A DNA stretch of 64,000 nt, from the NCBI GenBank assembly GCA_964450685.1, contig CAYVDN010000014.1, forward strand, positions 1 through 64,000, given 5' to 3'. A program made the position numbers and the translations under genes. Below are positions 17,034-23,809 of this stretch, piece after piece. Position 1 is the first letter of the stretch; every line of letters starts with the position of its first letter. The notes under the pieces were generated by a model, which worked only from the letters and a program-made list of their open reading frames with translations, did no database searches and was not told the DNA's origin. Source of the DNA: JBAOHV01 sp964450685 (GTDB lineage Bacteria > Actinomycetota > Acidimicrobiia > Acidimicrobiales > Microtrichaceae).

Positions 17034-17819
17034 ATGTATGCATTCGCCCGCCGGCCGCTCTGGATCCTGAGCCACGTCGTCGTCGCACTACTTATCCTGC
17101 TCGCGATCGGCCTCGGATTCTGGCAGCGCTCCAGGTACCTCGAGGAGACCGCCAAGCAGGAACGCCTCGAGGAGCTGGCGGCCCGACCGCCCGTACCGTA
17201 TTCGGAGGCGGTCGATGTCGACTCGTCGCCTGCTGACGTCGACCCTGCGCTCGAGTTCACCCGGGTCGAGGTGTCGGGGGTCTACGACACCGAGGCAGAG
17301 GTCGCGATCCGCAACCACACATATGAGGGGAGCCCGGGTGCGTGGGTCCTCACCCCTCTGATCCAGGACGACGGAACGGCTGTCCCCGTGGTGCGCGGCT
17401 GGATCCCCTACGACCCGACCGGTCAGCAGACGACCTTTCCGGAGGCAGCACCGCCCGATGGTCGGGTGACCGTCACCGGTGTGCTGCAGAAGACCCAACG
17501 CCGAGGCTCGCTGGGGGGAGTCGATGCTGCGGAGGGCCGACTGGCCGCGCTGTCCAGGGTCGACCTGGAGCGCTACGCGGCTCAGCTCGACCATGAGCTC
17601 GCGCCTGCATGGGTGATGCTCGACGGGCAGGAACCGCCCCAGCCGGGCGACCTCCCCGCTGTCGTGGAGCTGAGCGCAGGCGATGCGTCGCAGAACTTCG
17701 GCTACATGTTCCAGTGGTGGATCTTCGCCTTGATCGGCCTGATCGGATATCCCCTGATCCTGCGCCGGGTGGCTCACAATCGGGCAGCGGAGTCGGCCGA
17801 GCCGGAGGTGCCTGGATGA
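17034..17819 (+). CDS. SURF1 family cytochrome oxidase assembly protein
   Basis: SURF1-like proteins assist heme a insertion and assembly of aa3-type cytochrome c oxidase, implying aerobic respiration. The 261-residue protein has the family topology: an N-terminal transmembrane helix ending in GLGFWQRSRYLEETAKQ (the GxWQ motif), an extracytoplasmic domain with VVRGWIPYDPT, and a C-terminal helix in NFGYMFQWWIFALIGLIGYP. The stop overlaps the ATG of the following TetR gene (ATGA), so the two are probably co-transcribed. Confidence 0.88.
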   Translation: MYAFARRPLWILSHVVVALLILLAIGLGFWQRSRYLEETAKQERLEELAARPPVPYSEAVDVDSSPADVDPALEFTRVEVSGVYDTEAEVAIRNHTYEGSPGAWVLTPLIQDDGTAVPVVRGWIPYDPTGQQTTFPEAAPPDGRVTVTGVLQKTQRRGSLGGVDAAEGRLAALSRVDLERYAAQLDHELAPAWVMLDGQEPPQPGDLPAVVELSAGDASQNFGYMFQWWIFALIGLIGYPLILRRVAHNRAAESAEPEVPG

Positions 17820-18576
17820 CGGAAGGCGATGAGGACCTCAGGGAGAGGATCCTGGCGGCGACCACCGCGAGCGCCGAATCGAGCGGGGTGCGTGGCTTCT
17901 CACTCGAGCAGGTCGCCGCGACCGCAGGTGTGTCGCGCACGACCGTCTACAGGTACTTCCCGGGTGGCAGGGCCCAGCTGGTGTCCGAGACAGTCACATG
18001 GGAGATCGGGAGGTTCTGGCGGCGGCTTGCGTCCGCGGTCGAGCATCTGGCGACCCTCGAGGACCGACTGGTCGCCGGGCTCGTGGTCGGGCGCAAGCTG
18101 ATCGACCGGAGCACGATCATGTCGAACCTCATGGACCCCGACCTCGAGGAGTTGCTGGCGGCCGCGCAGCCCTCGGAACCGCTCGTCCACGGAGTGGTGC
18201 GGGACTACCTGCGCGAGACACTCGAGGCGGAGGAGGCAGCGGGGAATCTGTGCGAGGGACTCAACCTGGACGAGGCAGCCGACTACCTGATGCGCATGAC
18301 GGTGAGCTGGCTGGGAAGTCCGACGGGAGTGGATCTGACCGATCCCGAAGCGACCAGAGCGGTGGTGCGGCGCCAGTTCCTTGCCGGGGTCGTACGGACC
18401 CGACCCGCAACGGANNNNNNNNNNNNNNNNNNNNNNNNNNNNNNNNNNNNNNNNNNNNNNNNNNNNNNNNNNNNNNNNNNNNNNNNNNNNNNNNNNNNNN
18501 NNNNNNNNNNNNNNCGGTGGTGCGGCGCCAGTTCCTTGCCGGGGTCGTACGGACCCGACCCGCAACGGAGCTGTGA
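17816..18576 (+). CDS. TetR family regulator, split by a scaffold gap
   Basis: N-terminal helix-turn-helix AGVSRTTVYRYFPGG (about residues 40-54) and an all-helical ligand domain, as in TetR repressors. The reading frame runs into 100 Ns at 18415. The 55 bases before the gap (18360-18414) are repeated exactly after it (18515-18569). If the duplicate and the Ns are collapsed, the frame continues for GCTGTGA and the protein ends RTRPATEL at 201 residues, a normal TetR length. As written in this record the gene is out of frame after the gap. The start overlaps the SURF1 stop. Ligand unknown; the nearby diiron protein gene is a possible target. Confidence 0.85.
18360..18569 (+). repeat. 55-bp exact duplication flanking the scaffold gap
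   Basis: Bases 18360-18414 and 18515-18569 are identical over 55 bp and lie on either side of the N run. This is what unmerged contig ends sharing a fixed-length overlap look like, rather than a biological repeat. Confidence 0.95.
18415..18514. other. 100-N scaffold gap
   Basis: Exactly 100 unknown bases, a conventional placeholder for a gap of unknown size. The flanking duplication suggests that the true gap length is negative (an overlap of 55 bp). Confidence 0.98.
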
Positions 18577-18602
18577 CCGATGACTCATGTTGTCGGGTAG
18601 CG

Positions 18603-18623
18603 ATAAGACAGATTGGGTCTTAT
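18603..18623. promoter_or_regulatory. Palindromic operator upstream of the second TetR gene
   Basis: ATAAGAC (18603-18609) and GTCTTAT (18617-18623) form a perfect inverted repeat with a 7-base spacer. The site is AT-rich in a GC-rich genome and its right arm overlaps the -10 box. This is the expected geometry for an autoregulating TetR repressor; which of the two TetR proteins binds is unknown. Confidence 0.65.
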
Positions 18624-18626
18624 TAT
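18621..18626 (+). promoter_or_regulatory. Candidate -10 box of the second TetR gene
   Basis: TATTAT ends eight bases before ATG 18635 and shares its first bases with the palindrome's right arm, so a bound repressor would block RNA polymerase. Confidence 0.55.
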
Positions 18627-18634
18627 TCACACAG

Positions 18635-19291
18635 ATGATCGCCATCACAGGGGGTGAGCGGTCGGTGGATGTGGTGCTTGAGCGCACCTCCGTGGCACCG
18701 ACGACAGAGGCGCGGATCGCTGCCGCGCTCCTTGAGTGCACCGCGCGCTGGGGACTTGCCAAGACCACGATCGACGACATCGCACGCGAAGCGGGCGTGT
18801 CGCGCGCCACTGTCTACCGGCTCTACCCGGGCGGAAAGGCCGCCATCTCGAACGCCGCATCACAGGCCGAGGTCGTACGGCTCAGTGTCCATCTGGCCGA
18901 GGGCCTGCGTGGCGTCGACGACCTCGAGGAAGCACTGACAAGAACGCTTCACCTCTCCGTCGGGTTCCTGGCCGAGCAGGAGGCGTTCCGCTTCCTACGG
19001 GATCACGAACCGGCGGAGTTCGCCCGTCTGGTGACGATGGAACGGCTCGAATCGCTGCTCTGCACGGCGGGAATGATCCTCTCGCCGATGCTCGCCCAGC
19101 CGTTCGAGGCGGCCGATATCGGCGATGTGGCGCTCCGGGACGAGACGGCGGTCTGGCTTGCCAGGGTCATCGCCAGCCATGTGCTTCACCCTTCCGACGA
19201 CGCCGACCTGGCCGACCCCGACGTCGCGCGTCGAATCGTCCGCAGTTTCTTCCTTCCGGCGCTTTCGCCCCAACCGACACAAACCGGCTGA
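18635..19291 (+). CDS. TetR family transcriptional regulator
   Basis: A 218-residue TetR-type repressor with the HTH AGVSRATVYRLYPGG near residue 55 and a helical effector domain. The YR-x-(F/Y)-PGG pattern is shared with the preceding TetR gene, so the two are related. ATG 18635 is chosen because an upstream ATG at 18587 would put the operator and -10 inside the coding region; a GTG about 30 bases downstream is another possibility. It precedes the ferritin-like gene by 54 bases in the same direction and may control it. Effector unknown. Confidence 0.85.
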   Translation: MIAITGGERSVDVVLERTSVAPTTEARIAAALLECTARWGLAKTTIDDIAREAGVSRATVYRLYPGGKAAISNAASQAEVVRLSVHLAEGLRGVDDLEEALTRTLHLSVGFLAEQEAFRFLRDHEPAEFARLVTMERLESLLCTAGMILSPMLAQPFEAADIGDVALRDETAVWLARVIASHVLHPSDDADLADPDVARRIVRSFFLPALSPQPTQTG

Positions 19292-19345
19292 CCCACCTCC
19301 AGCACCCATCACCTCTTCAGCACTCAAGTACAGGAGTACGACCAA

Positions 19346-20488
19346 ATGTCCACCACCGACGACACTCTCACAGCCAACCTCATCGGACGTGCCGACGTAA
19401 ACGACATCGAGGCGATCCTCGCTGTCACCAACACCGACCGGGACGAGGCGATCTCAGTCGTCGAGAACAACGCTGACGCGATCTTCACCTGGGACTACGA
19501 GAAGGGGGCCCGGCCGTCGCTGGAGAAGCTCTACGAGAAGGCCAAGGTGTCCATGTGGAACGGCGAGACCGACCTGCCGTGGGACACCGAGGTCGACCAG
19601 GAAGCCGTGGTCATCGCAAACGCCGAGGCCAACGGGGCTGCCGGAATGGGGCTCGCCGACTTCGACGTGACCGGCACCCCGTTCGCCAAGTGGGATGACG
19701 CCCAGTGGATGAAGCTGGGCGTCGAGAGCCAGAACTGGACGCTGTCGCAGTTCATGCACGGTGAGCAAGGGGCCCTCATCTGCACGGCCAAGATCGTCGA
19801 GACAGTCCCGTGGATCGATGCCAAGTACTACGCCTCCACCCAGGTGATGGACGAGGCTCGTCACGTCGAGGTGTTCGCCAAGTACCTCGACACCAAGCTG
19901 AGCGGTCACTACCCGGTCAACGCCCACCTGAAGCTGCTGCTCGACGACATCGTCAACGACTCCCGTTGGGACATGACATACCTGGGTATGCAGGTGATGG
20001 TCGAGGGTCTCGCCCTGGCGGCATTCGGGTTCATCCACACGATGACGACCGAGCCGCTCCTCAAGCAGCTCCTCCGCTACGTGATGAGTGACGAGGCGCG
20101 GCACGTGGCCTTCGGCGTGTTGTCGCTCAAGGAGTACTACGCCGAGATGTCCGACGCGGAGATCTTCGAGCGTCAGCAGTTCGCGTTCGAAGCAGCCGTG
20201 CGCATGCGGGACCGGTTCCTCCAGCAGGAGGTGTGGGAGCGTATGGAGGTCCCGGTCAAGGAGGCGATCGAGCTCGTGATGCTCACGCCGACCCGTCAGA
20301 TGTTCCAGATGATGCTCTTCTCCAAGATCGTGCCCAACTGCAAGAAGCTCGGGCTGCTCGACCGCAACGACAAGTGGCTCCGCCGGCGCTTCGAGGAGAT
20401 CGGGGTCATCCAGTTCGAGGACTGGGTGGACACCGGCGAGGAGTACGAGGCGTTCGCTCTGTCCGATTCGGAGCTCAAGACCGCCTGA
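19346..20488 (+). CDS. Ferritin-like diiron protein (putative oxygenase)
   Basis: A 380-residue protein with two E-x(n)-ExxH sets typical of carboxylate-bridged diiron four-helix bundles: Glu140 (HGEQGAL), Glu170 and His173 (DEARHVEVF), Glu220 (MVEGLAL), Glu250 and His253 (DEARHVAFG). The ligands repeat at regular intervals, so the iron site looks intact. Relatives include ribonucleotide reductase R2-like and N-oxygenase-like proteins, but the substrate cannot be read from sequence. AGGAG precedes the ATG by ten bases. Two TetR genes lie directly upstream, which suggests inducible expression. Confidence 0.82.
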   Translation: MSTTDDTLTANLIGRADVNDIEAILAVTNTDRDEAISVVENNADAIFTWDYEKGARPSLEKLYEKAKVSMWNGETDLPWDTEVDQEAVVIANAEANGAAGMGLADFDVTGTPFAKWDDAQWMKLGVESQNWTLSQFMHGEQGALICTAKIVETVPWIDAKYYASTQVMDEARHVEVFAKYLDTKLSGHYPVNAHLKLLLDDIVNDSRWDMTYLGMQVMVEGLALAAFGFIHTMTTEPLLKQLLRYVMSDEARHVAFGVLSLKEYYAEMSDAEIFERQQFAFEAAVRMRDRFLQQEVWERMEVPVKEAIELVMLTPTRQMFQMMLFSKIVPNCKKLGLLDRNDKWLRRRFEEIGVIQFEDWVDTGEEYEAFALSDSELKTA

Positions 20489-20529
20489 CCCGAGTCAGGA
20501 GCCGTCCCGGCGGCCGCGGCGGCCTCCGG

Positions 20530-20535
20530 TAGTGT
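20530..20535 (+). promoter_or_regulatory. Candidate -10 box of the winged-helix gene
   Basis: TAGTGT ends eight bases before ATG 20544; no ribosome site is seen. Confidence 0.45.
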
Positions 20536-20543
20536 TCGTATCG

Positions 20544-21206
20544 ATGTCCGACGATTCCGCGGCGACGGTGTTGCTCGTGCTGCGGGTGAAGCCGTTCGCC
20601 TCGGCTGAGGCCGTCGCGGAGTTGGTGGACGTCCCAGTGGTCGATCTCGACGCCCAACTCCAGCAGATGGCCGCGGTCGGATGGGTCGAGCACAGGAGTG
20701 GCATCGCCACCGGTTGGACCCTCACCGCTGCCGGTCGCCGCCACGGAGCCCAGCTGCTGCGCGACGAGGTCGGTCGAACCGGTGCGAAGGCCACCGTCGA
20801 GCGCTGCTACCGGGAGTTCCTTCCTCTGAACCGCGAGCTGCTCGCTGTGTGCACCGCTTGGCAGACGGTCGAGGTGGACGGCACGCACATCGTGAACGAC
20901 CACTCGGACCCCGCTCACGACGCCGAGGTTCTCTCTCGTCTGGCTGAGCTGCACGCAGCAGCAGTTCCGCTGCTCGAGCGTCTGGCCGCCTCTGCTCAGC
21001 GCTTCTCGAGCTACGCACCTCGGCTGACACTTGCCCATGAAATGGTGCGCTCGGGTAGAACGGAGTGGATCGCGAGGCCGATCCTGGACTCGTATCACAG
21101 CGTGTGGTTCGAGTTGCACGAGCACCTGCTCGTCACCCTGGGACTCGAACGAAGTTCCGAGCCCAACACGCCCACCGGCAGGAAGTCGAACGGAGACCCC
21201 TCATGA
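20544..21206 (+). CDS. Winged-helix protein of unknown role
   Basis: About 220 residues. The first 80 read like a MarR-type winged helix: a helix in VLLVLRVKPFASAEAVAELV, a second in LDAQLQQMAAVGWVEHRSG and a wing ending GWTLTAAGRRHGAQLL. The rest is a helical domain (CYREFLPLNRELLAVCTAW, then AVPLLERLAAS) with no motif I recognise. A GTG at 20532 is an alternative start. The stop overlaps the dapA ATG (ATGA), so it heads a dapA-rnj operon and might regulate it, but that is inference. Confidence 0.7.
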   Translation: MSDDSAATVLLVLRVKPFASAEAVAELVDVPVVDLDAQLQQMAAVGWVEHRSGIATGWTLTAAGRRHGAQLLRDEVGRTGAKATVERCYREFLPLNRELLAVCTAWQTVEVDGTHIVNDHSDPAHDAEVLSRLAELHAAAVPLLERLAASAQRFSSYAPRLTLAHEMVRSGRTEWIARPILDSYHSVWFELHEHLLVTLGLERSSEPNTPTGRKSNGDPS

Positions 21207-22084
21207 GCCCCAGCATCGGCCGCGTCGTCACCGCGATGGTGACACCATTCGACGAGCGCGGTGACCTGGACCTGGACGCTGCGGTCGAGCTCGCCAACTG
21301 GCTCGTCGAGAACGGTAGCGACGGACTCGTGCTGGCCGGCACCACTGGCGAGAGCCCTACCCTGACCGAGTCCGAGGAACTCGTGCTCTTCCGGACCGTC
21401 CGTGACGCGGTGTCGGTGCCAGTGGTCGCAGGCGCCGGGTCGAACTCAACGGCGACCGCGGTCGAGCAGACCCGCAGGGCGAGCGAGACCGGAGTCGACG
21501 CGATCCTCTCCGTGGCCCCCTATTACAACCGTCCGTCGCAGGCGGGTCTCGAGGCGCACTTCCGGGCGGTGGCGGCGGCAACCGACCTGCCGGTCATCCT
21601 CTACGACATCCCTGGTCGGACGGGGCGCAAGATCGCCAGCGACACGATCCTGCGCCTGGCCCATGAGGTGCCGAACATCGTGGGCCTGAAGGACGCGGCG
21701 GGTGACCCTGGAGAGACCGCGCGACTGATCTCGAAGGCACCGGCCGGTTTCGAGGTGTACAGCGGCGACGACCCGTTGACCCTGCCCCTCCTGTCGGTCG
21801 GAGCAGTCGGCGTGATCTCGGTGGCGTCTCACTGGGTCGGTCGCCAGATGGGTGAGATGATCCAGGCGTTCGAGAAGGGCGACACAGCAGCCGCGCAGCG
21901 GATCAACGCCGGGCTGATCGAGTCTTACGACTACGAGACCGGCGACGATGCCCCCAACCCGATCCCGACGAAGGCCCTCCTGCGCGTCCTGGGTCTCAAG
22001 GTCGGTGATTGCCGCCCGCCGATGGGACCTGCTCCGGCGGACCTGTCCGAACGGGCACGCGCGGTTCTCGAGGGGCTGAACTGA
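21203..22084 (+). CDS. dapA: 4-hydroxy-tetrahydrodipicolinate synthase
   Basis: DapA condenses pyruvate with aspartate semialdehyde, the first committed step to lysine and diaminopimelate. The 293-residue TIM-barrel protein shows GTTGESPTLT (near residue 45), YYNRPSQAGL, LYDIPGRTGRKI and the Schiff-base lysine in IVGLKDAAGDP (about 163). The ATG overlaps the upstream stop, and the stop overlaps the RNase J ATG (TGATG), so the three genes form one coupled unit. Confidence 0.97.
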   Translation: MSPSIGRVVTAMVTPFDERGDLDLDAAVELANWLVENGSDGLVLAGTTGESPTLTESEELVLFRTVRDAVSVPVVAGAGSNSTATAVEQTRRASETGVDAILSVAPYYNRPSQAGLEAHFRAVAAATDLPVILYDIPGRTGRKIASDTILRLAHEVPNIVGLKDAAGDPGETARLISKAPAGFEVYSGDDPLTLPLLSVGAVGVISVASHWVGRQMGEMIQAFEKGDTAAAQRINAGLIESYDYETGDDAPNPIPTKALLRVLGLKVGDCRPPMGPAPADLSERARAVLEGLN

Positions 22085-23742
22085 TGGCTTCACCTGTACA
22101 CATCACCTTCCTCGGCGGACTGGGCGAGATCGGCCGGAACTGCGCCGTGCTCGAGATCGAGGAGTCGCTGCTGCTCATCGACTGCGGGCTGATGTTCCCC
22201 GACACCGACATGCTCGGAGTCGACCTCGTCCTGCCCGACTTCTCGTTCCTGGTCGACCGGGCCGATGACATCGTCGGGTGCGTGCTCACGCACGGACACG
22301 AGGACCACATAGGTGCGCTGTCGTACCTGTTGCGTCATGCCAGCTTCCCGCTGTTCGGAAGCGACCTGACGCTGGGTCTGGCACGCGGTCGCATAGAGGA
22401 AGCGGGTCTGCTGGGCCGGACCCAGCTGAACGTCGTCTCCGACGGTGAGCTGTGGGAGATCGGCCCGTTCGAGGTCGAGTTCATCCCAGCGACGCACTCG
22501 GTTCCACAGGGTATGGCGACCGCCTTCCACACACCCCAGGGCACGATCGTCCACACAGGTGATTTCAAGATCGACCTCACTCCGGTGGACGGACGCCTGA
22601 CCGACCTGTCGCGCGTCGGAGCACTGGCGGACGGCGGTGGCATCCGCCTGCTTCTCGCCGACTCGACCAACGCCGACCAGCCCGGTCATGCGCGCTCCGA
22701 GACGACTGTCGGCAAGGTGCTCTACAACCTGATGCACGAGCAGGAGGGTCGCCGTGTCATAACGGCATGTTTCGCGAGCCACGTGCACCGGGTGCAGCAG
22801 TTGGCCGACGCGGCGATCTCGTTCGGGCGGAAGATCGCGCCGCTGGGCAGGTCGATGAAGCGCAACATCACGATGGCGCGCGAGATGGGCCTGCTCAGCA
22901 TCCCCGATGGGTCCCTCATCGAGATCGAACAGGTCGACCGATACGCGCCCGGTGAGGTGCTCGTGCTCTGCACCGGATCGCAGGGCGAGCCGATGTCGGC
23001 GTTGACCCTCCTCGCGGCGAACGAGAACCGCTGGCTCAAGGTCACCCCAGACGACACGGTCATCTTCTCCTCGCACCCGATCCCCGGCAACGAACACGCG
23101 GTCACGAAGGTGATCGACAACCTGTTCCGGCTCGGTGCCGAGGTCATCCACTCCGGGTTGTCGGACGTGCACGCGACCGGTCACGCCAAGGCCGAGGAGC
23201 TCAAGCTCTACCACTCGATAGCCAAGCCGGAGTGGTTCGTCCCCGTCCACGGCGAGTACCACCACCTCGTGGCACACTCCCGCATCGCGACCACGATGGG
23301 AATGGCCCCCGAACGGGTCCTGCTGGCAGAGGACGGCGATCGCCTGATCCTCGACGACGACGGCCTGCGGGCCGTGGGGCGGGTTCCGTCGGAGTACGTC
23401 TACGTGCACGGCACCGTCGGTGACATCGGACACGGAGTCCTGCGTGACAGGCGGATCCTCGCCGACGACGGGGTCGTCGCAGCCATAGTCTGCGTCGACC
23501 GTGGTTCCCGCCAGGTGGTGTCGGGCCCCGAGATAGTGAGCCGAGGGTGGATCCACGAGGCCGAGGCCGGCGAGCTGCTGGGTGAGCTGGCACAGAAGGT
23601 GCGAGGCGCCACCGAGAAGGCCCTTGCGGAGGGTTCCGATTTGGCCGGAATCGAACGTGCCGTGAGACGAGCAGCAGGTGGACTCGTGTCAGACCGCACC
23701 CGTCGCAGACCGATGATCGTTCCCGTGGTCATGGAGAGCTGA
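22084..23742 (+). CDS. rnj: Ribonuclease J
   Basis: RNase J is a metallo-beta-lactamase/beta-CASP ribonuclease with endo- and 5'-exonuclease activity in mRNA decay and rRNA maturation. The 552-residue protein opens with FLGGLGEIGRNC and has the zinc motif LTHGHEDHIGAL (near residue 70). It also has GDFKIDLTPVDG and DSTNADQPGH, the beta-CASP block with VITACFASHVHRV, and the late motif HVHATGHAKAEEL-like SDVHATGHAKAEELK. The start at the dapA stop agrees with the family N-terminus. The dapA-rnj pairing is common in actinobacteria. Confidence 0.97.
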   Translation: MASPVHITFLGGLGEIGRNCAVLEIEESLLLIDCGLMFPDTDMLGVDLVLPDFSFLVDRADDIVGCVLTHGHEDHIGALSYLLRHASFPLFGSDLTLGLARGRIEEAGLLGRTQLNVVSDGELWEIGPFEVEFIPATHSVPQGMATAFHTPQGTIVHTGDFKIDLTPVDGRLTDLSRVGALADGGGIRLLLADSTNADQPGHARSETTVGKVLYNLMHEQEGRRVITACFASHVHRVQQLADAAISFGRKIAPLGRSMKRNITMAREMGLLSIPDGSLIEIEQVDRYAPGEVLVLCTGSQGEPMSALTLLAANENRWLKVTPDDTVIFSSHPIPGNEHAVTKVIDNLFRLGAEVIHSGLSDVHATGHAKAEELKLYHSIAKPEWFVPVHGEYHHLVAHSRIATTMGMAPERVLLAEDGDRLILDDDGLRAVGRVPSEYVYVHGTVGDIGHGVLRDRRILADDGVVAAIVCVDRGSRQVVSGPEIVSRGWIHEAEAGELLGELAQKVRGATEKALAEGSDLAGIERAVRRAAGGLVSDRTRRRPMIVPVVMES

Positions 23743-23793
23743 TTCCGCGGACGGATCCAGCTCGGATGCCGCGACTGTGTCGGCGCCGCTGAG

Positions 23794-23799
23794 TACCGT
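23794..23799 (+). promoter_or_regulatory. Candidate -10 box of ftsK
   Basis: TACCGT ends ten bases before the GTG start of ftsK; the spacer has no Shine-Dalgarno. Confidence 0.4.
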
Positions 23800-23809
23800 G
23801 TAGATCGTC

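Noticed and set aside
18415..18514. Coding sequence through the N run
   Set aside because: Any reading across the Ns is meaningless. The frame is restored only when the duplicated 55-mer is collapsed.
20532..20543. GTG 20532 as start of the winged-helix gene
   Set aside because: It would place the -10 candidate TAGTGT across the start codon; ATG 20544 fits better, though the GTG cannot be excluded.
22090..23556. Long antisense open frame over RNase J
   Set aside because: Same third-position effect; no start signal, no recognisable domain, and the sense strand is clearly RNase J.
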